From Flavobacterium segetis (GTDB lineage Bacteria; Bacteroidota; Bacteroidia; Flavobacteriales; Flavobacteriaceae), in contig NZ_FQWE01000004.1 in assembly GCF_900129575.1 (NCBI RefSeq), positions 1 through 64,000 on the forward strand: a stretch of DNA of 64,000 bases, given 5' to 3'. Position numbers and translations under genes: made by a program. Below, in pieces: positions 6,549-15,278 of the stretch (position 1 is its first letter; every line of letters begins with the position of its first letter). The notes beneath the pieces were generated by a model. The model made no database searches, was not told the DNA's origin, and worked only from the letters and a program-made list of their open reading frames with translations.

Positions 6549-8237
6549 ATGCCCGAAAAATTACAAGATTTACACAAAAAAAAACCATTTCTAGGTCTCA
6601 TTGTTAACAAAAAAGTGTTTTATCCGTCACTTCTTATTGTCGTTGTTAGTGTCATACTAGCAATGCTCTTCAGCGGACAAGCTCAAAGTAGTTTTGAAAA
6701 TGCACAGCGAATTGTCGCCGAAAAGGGCGGATGGATTTACACAATTTCTGTCAATGCTTTTATTATATTTTGCCTTTTTATGGCCTTCGGAAAATATAGC
6801 TCCATTAGATTGGGCGGACCAAAAGCCAAGCCCGAATTTAAAGTTCACGCTTGGTTTGCAATGCTCTTTAGTGCAGGAATTGGAAATGGCCTGGTACTCT
6901 TTAGTATTGCAGATCCCGTTCGAGATTTTATGAACCCTCCCCGACTCGCCGCAGATGCTGCTCCTACGGCAATAGCTCAAGAAGCTATCAATTTTTCTTT
7001 TTTGCATCACGGAATTCACGGTTGGGCAATATACTCTGTGATAGGCCTTTCACTAGCGTACTTTACTTACAATAGAAAAATGCCGCTCACTATACGCTCG
7101 GCCTTTTATCCATTACTTGGCGATCGGATCTACGGCTGGATCGGCGATGTTATTGATGTTATTGCTGTGGTCGCCACGCTCTTTGGTCTAGCAACGACAA
7201 TGGGCTTTGGTGTTGGACAAATTAATGCTGGTTTCAATCATGTATTTGGCATCGCAAACAGTCTTCCTACCCAATATTTAATTATTTTGGGTATTACTCT
7301 TATAGCCACAATATCAGTGGTAAGTGGTGTCAATAAGGGAGTTAAATTTTTAAGCGAACTAAATGTTGGTGTTGCCGCAGTCATTTTTATTATGGTGTTA
7401 TTATTGGGTCCGACCGCATTTATTCTTACAAGTTATGTACAAAATATTGGAAGTTACCTGACCAACTTTTTAGATCTAGCCACCTGGTCTGATTCGTATG
7501 GAGGTGATTCTTGGCATAATAATGTCACACTGATGTATTGGGGCTGGTGGGCTTCTTGGTCGCCTTTTGTAGGAACATTTATTGCTCGAATTTCCAGAGG
7601 TAGAACAATCCACGAATTTATTCTAGGCGTTTTATTTCTTCCAGCCTTAGTCACGTTTTTATGGTTTTCTGCTTTTGGTGGTACCACAATGTTAGGATTA
7701 ATGGAAGGTGATTTCGCAGTAGCAAATGCGGTAGACGAAAATATTTCTACTGCGCTCTACGTCTTTTTTGAAAAATTTCCATTAGCAATAGTGCTAAAAG
7801 TCTTAGGAATGATTCTTATTTGTAGTTTCATTATTACTTCTGCAGATTCGGGAGCACTAGTAGTAGACGGAATTACCTCTGGTGGTGACAAAAAAACACC
7901 AGCGATCCAAAGGATTATTTGGGTATCACTTTCTGGAATTATTGCAGCAACATTATTAACTGGAGGTGGCTTAGGTACATTACAAGCCGCGGTTACTATT
8001 TCAGGATTACCTTTTACAATTCTGCTTTTGATGATGTGCGCGTCTTTATATATGGGTATTAAAGAAGATTACAAAGTTAGTCAGCGTAGATCTAATTTAA
8101 AGCCAGACGAATCCTATAATAGCGATTTAATTAAAATTTTAGAAGAAGAAAATGTTTTAGAAGAAGATGAAAAACTGATACTAACCGAGGAAAAAATCGC
8201 AAAACAAATCACTGATAAAGAAGAAGGAAAATTTTAA
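6549..8237 (+). CDS. BCCT-family betaine/carnitine/choline-type transporter
   Basis: This 562-residue inner-membrane protein has about twelve hydrophobic segments. The BCCT signature lies near residues 329-350 (YWGWWASWSPFVG then IARISRGRTIHEF). The Trp-rich segment forms the substrate aromatic box. GIGNGLVLFSIADP near residue 109 corresponds to the family's GIGxGLxxxxxxEP stretch, with D replacing the usual E. The C-terminus carries a charged tail of about 60 residues (ILEEENVLEEDEKLILTEE) that could be the osmosensory or regulatory region. The family takes up compatible solutes with Na+ or H+. A universal stress protein follows in the same direction with a short gap, so the pair is probably one operon for osmotic stress. 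The exact substrate cannot be read from sequence. Confidence 0.9.
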   Translation: MPEKLQDLHKKKPFLGLIVNKKVFYPSLLIVVVSVILAMLFSGQAQSSFENAQRIVAEKGGWIYTISVNAFIIFCLFMAFGKYSSIRLGGPKAKPEFKVHAWFAMLFSAGIGNGLVLFSIADPVRDFMNPPRLAADAAPTAIAQEAINFSFLHHGIHGWAIYSVIGLSLAYFTYNRKMPLTIRSAFYPLLGDRIYGWIGDVIDVIAVVATLFGLATTMGFGVGQINAGFNHVFGIANSLPTQYLIILGITLIATISVVSGVNKGVKFLSELNVGVAAVIFIMVLLLGPTAFILTSYVQNIGSYLTNFLDLATWSDSYGGDSWHNNVTLMYWGWWASWSPFVGTFIARISRGRTIHEFILGVLFLPALVTFLWFSAFGGTTMLGLMEGDFAVANAVDENISTALYVFFEKFPLAIVLKVLGMILICSFIITSADSGALVVDGITSGGDKKTPAIQRIIWVSLSGIIAATLLTGGGLGTLQAAVTISGLPFTILLLMMCASLYMGIKEDYKVSQRRSNLKPDESYNSDLIKILEEENVLEEDEKLILTEEKIAKQITDKEEGKF

Positions 8238-8326
8238 ATTTCAGAAGTTTTTTTTTAAATTAAAAAGTGTCGAAAATAGCTTCCCGCTTTAGTTACACTA
8301 CTGATAATGATTATAAAATTGCCATT

Positions 8327-9190
8327 ATGAAAAATATTCTCGTTGCTACCGACTTAACCGAAATGGATGAAAAAGTAATCAACTATGCAAAATTCCTAAA
8401 AAATAAATGGAATCTTGACACTATAAATTTTGTTCATAACATCCGTCTCTATGACATTGATGATACGCTAAAAGATCTATTGGGAACAAAAGATATTAAA
8501 TCTATAATTCACCGAAACCTTAATGCTAAAATATCCAAAATTTTTCAAGAAGATGAAAATTATACTTTAGAAATCCTTGAAAATGCAAATACCGAGTACG
8601 CGTTGAAAAATTGGGCAGAGCGAAATAATGTCAGTACGATTTTGCTAGGATTTAAACAAAAAGACAATGGTACTGCCGCAATGTCACAAAAACTGATTCG
8701 GATTTTTAAGGGAGATGTCCTACTGGTGCCGGCAAATGCGGCTCTGAGTTGGGATCGAATTTTAGTGCCTACAGATCTAAGCGCAATGTTTCGCACAATA
8801 CATGCAAAAATGGAGGTCTTAAAGAGGATAAATCCACCAGTAAACTTTAGGATTGTGAAATCTTTTAATATTCCAACTGTGTTTTTTCCTTATATTGATA
8901 TTGAGGATCAAAAGGTCATAAAAGAAGCTGAAAAACACATTAACAAACAATTTATCGATGCTAAGAAAAAATATAAAATTAGCGACGATGATGTTTTTGT
9001 TGCAGTCTTTAGAGGTAAAAATAGTATTGTAGAAATTATCAAAAAAGAAAGTAAGGCATTTAACGCCGACTTGATATTAATGAGTGCCAAAGGCGATAGT
9101 AGTGTGAGTTCAATCCTAATTGGTAGCACTATTAATGAGCTGATAAATAGCGCACCGTTTAAAGCTATCTACATTTTAAAGGAAAAGTAA
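8327..9190 (+). CDS. Tandem-domain universal stress protein (UspA family)
   Basis: The protein has two Usp repeats. The first begins at the start codon with KNILVATDLTEMDEKVINYA and the second near residue 141 with WDRILVPTDLSAM. The C-terminal half ends with LILMSAKGDSSVSSILIGST, a degenerate version of the nucleotide-binding G-2x-G-9x-G(S/T) motif, so ATP binding is uncertain. A GTG at 8267 would add 20 residues ahead of the first domain; the ATG at 8327 is preferred because it starts exactly at the domain. It lies about 90 bases behind the BCCT gene. Usp domains are commonly coupled to transporters as stress sensors. A strong terminator follows. Confidence 0.85.
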   Translation: MKNILVATDLTEMDEKVINYAKFLKNKWNLDTINFVHNIRLYDIDDTLKDLLGTKDIKSIIHRNLNAKISKIFQEDENYTLEILENANTEYALKNWAERNNVSTILLGFKQKDNGTAAMSQKLIRIFKGDVLLVPANAALSWDRILVPTDLSAMFRTIHAKMEVLKRINPPVNFRIVKSFNIPTVFFPYIDIEDQKVIKEAEKHINKQFIDAKKKYKISDDDVFVAVFRGKNSIVEIIKKESKAFNADLILMSAKGDSSVSSILIGSTINELINSAPFKAIYILKEK

Positions 9191-9211
9191 ACTTTAAGGT
9201 CCTAGCAATAT

Positions 9212-9263
9212 GAATTATACAAAAAAAGACTAGTTAAAAATTTCATCTTTTTTTGTATAATTC
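9212..9263. terminator. Strong hairpin terminator after the Usp gene
   Basis: There is a perfect 18-bp inverted repeat, GAATTATACAAAAAAAGA (9212-9229) and its complement (9246-9263), with a 16-base loop. The A7/T7 tract inside the stem makes it act as an intrinsic terminator in both directions. Confidence 0.8.
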
Positions 9264-10380
9264 TAATCTTGAAGTCAGTGCTGCCTAAAACTGGGCGGTA
9301 CAAGAAAGTAATTCCTATAGTAATTAGATTCAAATTTATTGCTACAAAAAGATAAATCTGTCAATTTTTGATTGTCAATTTTTGCAACACTTATTATCCA
9401 CAAAGCTATTTCAAAAATTAATTAGAAATCAGATTGAATCGATTTCGATTAATTTTTCAGATGGCGGTGTAAATCACTTCAATTTACAATACCGCAGGAA
9501 AGGTGTCATAAAGATGTGATTATGACACATGCAATGAACTTTGTTCAACTTAATAATTATCTAAATAGATTTTAAAAATTTTCTCTCTTAAACTTACTAT
9601 ATAAAAAAAATGTTGTGATCATTCACTATATTCCATTTTAATAGATAGTACGTTTACTTATTTTTCTTAGCCACTTCCTATTTTTTACTATTTCAATCGG
9701 TGAGTTCTGTTAAGGCAATTCGTGTGAGGCACGATTTTTCTGTACCTGTGGTTTCGCCCATTTCAAAATCTTTTAGTTTGTCCAAATTATCCAAACAACA
9801 TTAAAAAAAACGTTTTCAGAATCTTTTAACACATGCTTTAAAATTAAATACGGCTTCTTGTTATCCAATCTAAAAACCCCGCTGGCGATATGAGTCGAAC
9901 TTTCTACAAAGCTCAAAAAGAAATTTCACTAGAACCTTAGGTTTTTAAAATGATACGTTTAAAGTTTTTTAGGAATATAAGTTCATCGAGCAAATACAAT
10001 TTAATTCAGTTGAAGAGTATAATAAAATGTACCATGAAGCCGAAGTGCGCATCGAGAGGAATTTGTGTTTTCTAAATAAAGTTAGCAAGTATCACCTTTA
10101 TTCTATTTCAAATAGTTGTAAAATTTATATTGGAGATTTTCGAAATATTGTGCTTCAATTTTTTGTTAACCATAATAGTAGAAATAATTGCGATCCTTTA
10201 CTTTATCAATTATCGTACTCTATTTATTCATAGTTCAATCATCACTGGTTTAAAATTTAGCAAAAGTCAGTTATAAAATAATTGCACATTGATTTTATTT
10301 CAAATTTATTATGTTGTTTAAACTTCAATATCGATGCTTAATTCGTTGCCTCAATCAACAGTACTTTTAGCGTACTGTTT
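9264..10380. other. Long gene-poor region with a gene relic
   Basis: No complete gene is supported. A minus-strand relic lies at about 9693-9935 (listed separately). The 68-codon plus-strand frame at 10027-10233 has no family features. The rest is AT-rich with frequent stops. Confidence 0.5.
9693..9935 (-). pseudogene. Unrecognised gene relic with one frameshift
   Basis: On the minus strand one frame reads FVESSTHIASGVFRLDNKKP then YLILKHVLKDSENVFF. After a frameshift around 9785-9800 a second frame continues LDNLDKLKDFEMGETTGTEK and SCLTRIALTELTD to a TGA at 9693-9695. The two pieces read as ordinary protein and join end to end, which supports a decayed gene rather than chance. I do not recognise the family, and no start is visible. 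Confidence 0.4.
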
Positions 10381-11358
10381 CTAGTCATAATATTCAAATG
10401 CATCAATGATATCTAAATAAACGCCGTCAAATCCGGCATTCAGTATTTTTTTAAGATAAGAATTTTCATTGCTGTAAATAATATTTTGCCAGTCAGAACT
10501 CCAATATCTAACTTTGAAGTTCCCTGGCCAAGCCGGATTTTCTGCATCTAGCCAAACCGGTTTATTTTTACTCCAGCCTGATTCCCAATAATATCTATAA
10601 TCTTCAGCCTCGCCTATTGACATATAGGAAACTACAAGTCTTTTGCCACCATTTGCCTTATTTTTTAATTGATTTATTTCTAAAGCTGTAAATGGTGTTC
10701 CATCCGTAAAGAATAAATCCATAATTAATAAATCATAATTTGTGGTCACAACGGCATTAATAAAACTATTTTTTGAGGAATAATTTGTTGGATTTATAAG
10801 ATAGAGAAAGTTTTTCACTTGACCCATAGATGTTGCTGCAGCATTATTTTCTAGGTAAATTTTGATAGGATAATTTGGAATAGTATTTAATTCTCGCTGG
10901 TTTGCTGCAAAAGAAACATATCCTGAATTATTGTTTTGAAGATAGGAATTGTCAACCTTGGTAGATGTTGAGCAATAATCAGTTACTAATATTTTTTTAT
11001 TTGAACTTCTAGCAAGATTTAAAAATTCTTTAAGATAGGAAATGGTAACAGCTGGTGTAGCTTGATTGTCATCGTCGTAGCCATACCATAAATCCTCTTG
11101 ACCAACTGCATCTATGGCATTTAAGTATTCATTATTTTTTTGTTGTGTATTGTCTCCATCAATGCTCACTAATTCGATTCCGTTTTGAGGTATGATATTA
11201 AACTTTGGGTTGATCGCTTTAGAATATCGACTTATTCCAATGACAAAATCGCGCATTTTTTGCTTGGAATTTGCGACAGTGTTCTCAGTTGACTCGTCAT
11301 TTTTACTACATGATGAAAAAGTAATAAGTACTAGGAAAGTGAAGTATAGGATTTTCAT
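10381..11358 (-). CDS. GH114-like (endo-alpha-1,4-polygalactosaminidase / TM1410-type) lipoprotein
   Basis: This 325-residue protein begins with a lipoprotein signal (ILYFTFLVLITFSSC, Cys at 17), so it is probably attached to the outer membrane or surface. The body resembles the TM1410 / GH114 TIM-barrel family. RDFVIGISRYSKAINPKF forms the first strand, KKILVTDYCSTSTKVDNSYL follows, then DLLIMDLFFTDGTPFTALE. RLVVSYMSIGEAEDYRYYW is the most diagnostic piece, and NAGFDGVYLDIIDAFEYYD closes the barrel. YMSIGEAEDYR and GVYLDIIDAFE hold the acidic residues expected at the active site. Characterised relatives cut galactosaminogalactan; the substrate here is unknown. It is a lone gene, with intergenic spacers on both sides. 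Confidence 0.8.
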   Translation of the reverse strand: MKILYFTFLVLITFSSCSKNDESTENTVANSKQKMRDFVIGISRYSKAINPKFNIIPQNGIELVSIDGDNTQQKNNEYLNAIDAVGQEDLWYGYDDDNQATPAVTISYLKEFLNLARSSNKKILVTDYCSTSTKVDNSYLQNNNSGYVSFAANQRELNTIPNYPIKIYLENNAAATSMGQVKNFLYLINPTNYSSKNSFINAVVTTNYDLLIMDLFFTDGTPFTALEINQLKNKANGGKRLVVSYMSIGEAEDYRYYWESGWSKNKPVWLDAENPAWPGNFKVRYWSSDWQNIIYSNENSYLKKILNAGFDGVYLDIIDAFEYYD

Positions 11359-11843
11359 ATTACATTTTAGTAAGTTTTTAGTTATTTTTTTGCAAACTCA
11401 ATTATGAGAAAAGCTTAAACGAGTTTAATTTATTAAACGACTGAAAATAAACGGTATTGTAAGAGAAAGTTAAATTATGATAATTAAAGCTTTCTACTCC
11501 GATCATGCAGATTTGAAATCTGTGCGCGCTCTTATGATCAATTAAACATAAATACATTTAAAGCAACTTTCAAGTTTCACTTAAATGATTTTCCTTTTAA
11601 AAAAAAACCTCTTTTTTAATGAATGTAGCTTTTGAATCGTTTTATTTACTCAACTTTATTGGCACGAAATACAATTCGGCGTTCTCATTCGCGAGAGTAA
11701 CTTGTAATATCTGAGCGATCGGCTATTGAAATAGCAATAATGAAAAATTGCTAGATCGAAAAAAGTTTGTTACGGCTCAAAATTTTTAATGGTTGATAAT
11801 AACTCAGTTTTGTAATTGTAAATTTCATCTAAAGAAGATATTA
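11359..11843. other. Intergenic spacer, nothing identified to 11769
   Basis: The AT-rich spacer between the GH114-like gene and the HsdR_N-type gene shows no protein-like frame, RNA gene or repeat. A putative promoter for the leftward lipoprotein gene would lie at its left edge but no clear -7 box was found. The interval overlaps the 3' end of the next gene from 11770. Confidence 0.4.
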
Positions 11844-12846
11844 ATTTTTTTTCTCCGTTGTCCTTTCCGTTATTAAAAAGCTCGATATATTTATTGGAAG
11901 AATTAAAATGTAAACGACAAATAGGCTTTCTATTATTATCATCTAATAAAATTCCAAAATAAGACTGCGTATCTCTAAATGCAATTCTTGAGGCAGGTAG
12001 TACTTCGCGTAGTATTGCTTTAACGATTTGAGAACCTTCAATTTCTTCTTCTGATGTAATGAATTTTGGAGTTTCCACGTTATTGTCAATTGCAGTAATT
12101 TGTTCACCTGCTTTTGAAGGAACGGCTTCTGAAATATTTAAAGCATTTTTTAAGCGGAAATTTATAGATTCATTAATAGAACTAGAAAAAGCCTTTTTCG
12201 TATATTCTCTAAATGCAATTAATCTTGGTGCTGTTAAAGGCTTACTAAAAAATCGATTGACTAAAAGACGAACCATTTCATCAGAAGGTTCTTGAATTTC
12301 TTTTTCAAATTCGTTTCTAATTGCTTTTATATACTTTAGTCCTTCTGCTGAATCTAAGATCTCTTCGAGATTATAACCATTTTTCGAAAAATTCTCTAAG
12401 ATTTTTAGACTTGTATCTTTTAAGTCAGATATGTCTAAAGTGAAAAATGGTTTTTCGTCCATTATATTCGGCTTTTCTAAATCTGCATAAAAATTATAAA
12501 TATGTCCATTAGTTAAAACTCCAAAACGTGACTTTGAGACATGATAATATCTATGAAGTTGAGAATTATGCGCATCAACATTTTCTTTCCAATTTTTACA
12601 TTCTATTATTAAAATTGGCTCACCATCTCGTTTGATAACGTAGTCGATCTTCTCTCCTTTTTTAGTCCCTATGTCACAAATAAATTCAGGAATTACCTCC
12701 GTTGGATTGAAGATATCATATCCAAGAATTTGAATAAAAGGCATAACAAAAGCATTTTTTGTAGCCTCCTCCGTATTTATTTGATCTTTTAAAGAGTCAA
12801 CTCTTTGATGTAATTGTTGTAATTTTAATTTTAAATCTTCCATCAT
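11770..12846 (-). CDS. Orphan type I restriction HsdR_N-domain protein (PD-(D/E)XK nuclease fold)
   Basis: This 358-residue protein (from the ATG at 12846) has an N-terminal coiled coil and a HSDR_N_2-type nuclease domain at about residues 25-170. Its catalytic pattern is clear: D68 in KIDYVIKRD and E82-C-K84 in LIIECKNWK, preceded by FNPTEVIPEF. The Gln-containing LTNGHIYNFY stretch follows as in HsdR N-termini. The C-terminal half (about 200-358) resembles no named domain I recall. There is no helicase, HsdS or HsdM nearby, so it is not a type I restriction system. Such solo proteins are frequent in Bacteroidota. An earlier ATG at 12897 would add 17 residues without domain support. The role is unknown; defence or DNA repair is a guess. 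Confidence 0.8.
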   Translation of the reverse strand: MMEDLKLKLQQLHQRVDSLKDQINTEEATKNAFVMPFIQILGYDIFNPTEVIPEFICDIGTKKGEKIDYVIKRDGEPILIIECKNWKENVDAHNSQLHRYYHVSKSRFGVLTNGHIYNFYADLEKPNIMDEKPFFTLDISDLKDTSLKILENFSKNGYNLEEILDSAEGLKYIKAIRNEFEKEIQEPSDEMVRLLVNRFFSKPLTAPRLIAFREYTKKAFSSSINESINFRLKNALNISEAVPSKAGEQITAIDNNVETPKFITSEEEIEGSQIVKAILREVLPASRIAFRDTQSYFGILLDDNNRKPICRLHFNSSNKYIELFNNGKDNGEKKLISSLDEIYNYKTELLSTIKNFEP

Positions 12847-13306
12847 ACAATTAATTTTAATTTTATTTACAATTTTATTTTGCGGGATTTCACACAACTC
12901 GTATATTTATAAAACTTTATTTAACCAATCTACCCATATTTGGGTTATACTAGATAGTTCGAATCATTTTTGTTATCCCCTCAAATATATAATTTATTTC
13001 CGAAAAAACTGATATAAAATTATTTGTCCAAATTAATTTTTACAAATACAGTATCATGACGGTAACCCGTTCACGTCCTCAAATAATTGAGATTTCCTAG
13101 CCCTGATGGAAGTGGTATCCTTTTTAATAATTCAGGCTAGAAGCCTTTGAAAGGCTTTTAGCCTGAATTATTAAAAAGATATAGCGGACAGCAGGATTAG
13201 CTCCAAAAAATTGATACTAGTAGCACTAGATTAAGAAACCGTTCAGTGCTTAAGATTTGGAATTATAATCTCAACTTGAAACAACTTACTTTAAACAAAA
13301 ATTTCG
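12847..13306. other. Intergenic region holding dispersed repeat copy 2
   Basis: This spacer lies between divergently transcribed genes. Its left part should hold the promoter of the HsdR_N-type gene. The dispersed hairpin repeat occupies 13099-13205. The prfA promoter lies at the right edge. No coding sequence is evident. Confidence 0.5.
13099..13205 (+). repeat. Dispersed hairpin repeat, copy 2 (longest core)
   Basis: The left arm is AGCCCTGATGGAAGTGG...ATCC (13099-13120) and the right arm GATATAGCGGACAGCAGGAT (from 13178). Between them, 13121-13177 is an almost perfect 57-bp palindrome: an outer stem TTTTTAATAATTCAGGCT with its complement, and an inner stem AAGCCTT/AAGGCTT. The arms match the copies near 23.5 and 46.1 kb. 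Confidence 0.8.
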
Positions 13307-13314
13307 TAAATTTG
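13307..13314 (+). promoter_or_regulatory. prfA -7 promoter element
   Basis: TAAATTTG, 23 bases before the prfA ATG, matches the Bacteroidota -7 consensus TAnnTTTG exactly. No good -33 TTTG occurs at the usual spacing, so the upstream half is weak. Confidence 0.5.
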
Positions 13315-13337
13315 CACTCCAAATAAAGGACTAGAAT

Positions 13338-14414
13338 ATGTTAGATAGACTTCAAATAGTAAAACAACGTTTCGATGAGATCTCGGATTTGATTATACAA
13401 CCCGATGTAATCTCTGATCAGAAGCGTTATGTGCAGTTGAATCAAGAATACAAAAGTTTGAAAGCGCTCGCTGAAAAACGTGATGAATATGTAATTTTAA
13501 TGGCCAATATAGAAGAAGCCAACGAAATTATTGCCGATAACAGTGATGCCGATATGACCGATATGGCCAAAATGCAACTGGATGAAGCTAAAGAAAGATT
13601 ACCAGAATTAGAGGATGAAATAAAATTCATGCTTATTCCTAAAGATCCCGAAGATGCAAAAAATGTGATGGTGGAAATTCGTGCCGGAACCGGTGGCGAT
13701 GAAGCAAGCATTTTTGCAGGAGATTTATTTCGCATGTACACTAAATATTGTGAAAACCATGGCTGGAGAACATCTGTGGTTGATATGAATGAGGGAACTT
13801 CGGGCGGTTTTAAAGAGGTGATTTTTGAAGTAAGCGGGGAAGATGTGTATGGAACTTTAAAATTTGAAGCTGGTGTTCACCGTGTGCAACGAGTTCCTCA
13901 AACGGAGACGCAAGGACGGGTTCACACATCGGCAGCGACAGTGATGGTGCTTCCTGAAGCCGAGGAATTTGATGTGCAAATTGACATGAACGATGTGCGT
14001 GTCGATTTCTTTTGCTCGTCAGGACCTGGAGGACAATCCGTAAATACAACTAAATCAGCAGTGCGATTGACTCACATTCCTACTGGATTAGTAGCGCAAT
14101 GTCAAGATCAAAAATCACAACATAAAAATAAGGATAAAGCGTTTGGGGTTTTACGTTCTCGTTTATACGAACAAGAATTAGCTAAAAAGCAAGCGGAAGA
14201 TGCCACTAAGCGTACTTCTCAAGTGAGTTCAGGTGACCGTTCAGCTAAAATTCGTACCTATAATTATGCTCAAGGTCGTGTTACAGATCACCGTGTAGGT
14301 TTAACTTTATACGATTTAGGAAATATAATGAATGGTGACATTCAAAAAATTGTTGATGAATTAGCGCTAGTCAACAACATGGAAAAACTAAAAGAAGCTA
14401 GCGAAGTTTTCTAA
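13338..14414 (+). CDS. prfA: Peptide chain release factor 1
   Basis: This 358-residue cytoplasmic protein is the normal length for RF1. It recognises UAA and UAG stops and triggers peptide release. The catalytic GGQ sits at about residue 230 ([20 protein letters not shown]). The anticodon-like tripeptide is P-Q-T in [20 protein letters not shown], the RF1 PxT form rather than the RF2 SPF. The [20 protein letters not shown] region is also typical. The gene stands alone between a promoter with TAAATTTG and a strong hairpin terminator. In related genomes pyrF often lies next to it (from memory); here four genes intervene. Confidence 0.97.
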   Translation: MLDRLQIVKQRFDEISDLIIQPDVISDQKRYVQLNQEYKSLKALAEKRDEYVILMANIEEANEIIADNSDADMTDMAKMQLDEAKERLPELEDEIKFMLIPKDPEDAKNVMVEIRAGTGGDEASIFAGDLFRMYTKYCENHGWRTSVVDMNEGTSGGFKEVIFEVSGEDVYGTLKFEAGVHRVQRVPQTETQGRVHTSAATVMVLPEAEEFDVQIDMNDVRVDFFCSSGPGGQSVNTTKSAVRLTHIPTGLVAQCQDQKSQHKNKDKAFGVLRSRLYEQELAKKQAEDATKRTSQVSSGDRSAKIRTYNYAQGRVTDHRVGLTLYDLGNIMNGDIQKIVDELALVNNMEKLKEASEVF

Positions 14415-14434
14415 TCTTAGATTCTACTTAAAAT

Positions 14435-14469
14435 AAAAAGCCAGCGAAAATATTTTCCGCTGGCTTTTT
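14435..14469. terminator. prfA terminator
   Basis: AAAAAGCCAGCG and CGCTGGCTTTTT form a perfect 12-bp stem around an 11-base loop, ending in T5. It can serve both prfA (plus) and the converging lipoprotein gene at 14493 (minus). Confidence 0.9.
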
Positions 14470-14492
14470 GAGTAAAAAATATTTTTTAAAGA

Positions 14493-14837
14493 CTAAAGAA
14501 TGCTTTCTTGTTCTTTTTCAAGGCTTAATTTCTTTTCAAAAATTTTATTTCTAAAGGACTCATATTGGGCTGTAGCAGCATTAATTTTTTTATCAAAAAT
14601 GGTGTTGTCTTCAAGCTTGTCAATTTCCAGATTGAGTTTTATTAATTTCATATCGTACTCCCTAGCTATTGCGCTCCAGTTTGCAATGGCGTGATCATTA
14701 TCTCCTTTCCGGACAGAATCAATAAAGCTTACATAATCTTTCGTTACTTTTTGCGCTTTCAGTTCGTTTTCACTTTTACATGAAATTAGTGTTATCAAGA
14801 CTAATAACAGTAGTAATTGTAATTTTAAATATTTCAT
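14493..14837 (-). CDS. Small lipoprotein with coiled coil
   Basis: This 114-residue protein has a lipoprotein signal (LLLLLVLITLISC, Cys at about 20). The remainder is almost wholly helical and charged (LIKLNLEIDKLEDN, then FRNKIFEKKLSLEKEQE), consistent with a short periplasmic coiled coil. I recognise no named domain. It is monocistronic on the minus strand and shares the prfA terminator. The function is unknown. Confidence 0.65.
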   Translation of the reverse strand: MKYLKLQLLLLLVLITLISCKSENELKAQKVTKDYVSFIDSVRKGDNDHAIANWSAIAREYDMKLIKLNLEIDKLEDNTIFDKKINAATAQYESFRNKIFEKKLSLEKEQESIL

Positions 14838-15278
14838 TGTATTTTAATATTTTTAATCAATAACATAGTAGACTGACATCAAGATAGATTTCTATTTCAC
14901 TTTTACTATCTTACAAAGAGATCATTTCTATTTCTTAATGATTGATTTAGGGATTTACAGTACTTCCAAAGGAATTTTATGCAAGTGTTAAACTGTATAA
15001 TTAATTCATTACATGCTGCTACAAAATTATAGTAGTCATAATAAAATCTGTTACATCTAGAAAGAAGTATGTTATAAAATTTAAAGATATTAAAAACGGA
15101 GGAATCGTACAATCCATTACTGTTTTTTACGGGAGTTCAGTATCGAATTCTTAGAAGTTTTTTTTAAAATTTAATTAGGTACAATTCACATTGACATTAA
15201 ACCGAATTCACTTTCAAGAATCGATTATAAACTTTCGTGTTTAAGAATCGTGAAATAAGCGAAACAACAAGTTAACTT
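14838..15278. other. Spacer, nothing identified
   Basis: The region between the small lipoprotein gene and the sensor kinase is AT-rich. A 68-codon minus frame at 14906-15112 lacks any family feature and overlaps the likely promoter region of the lipoprotein gene. No repeat or RNA gene is visible. Confidence 0.4.

Noticed and set aside
9870-9905. tRNA-like T-loop (GAGTCGAAC)
   Set aside because: No acceptor, D or anticodon stem can be built around it, and the stretch reads as a protein relic on the minus strand.
10027-10233. Plus-strand ORF of 68 codons
   Set aside because: Composition is random-like and no promoter or homologous pattern is apparent.
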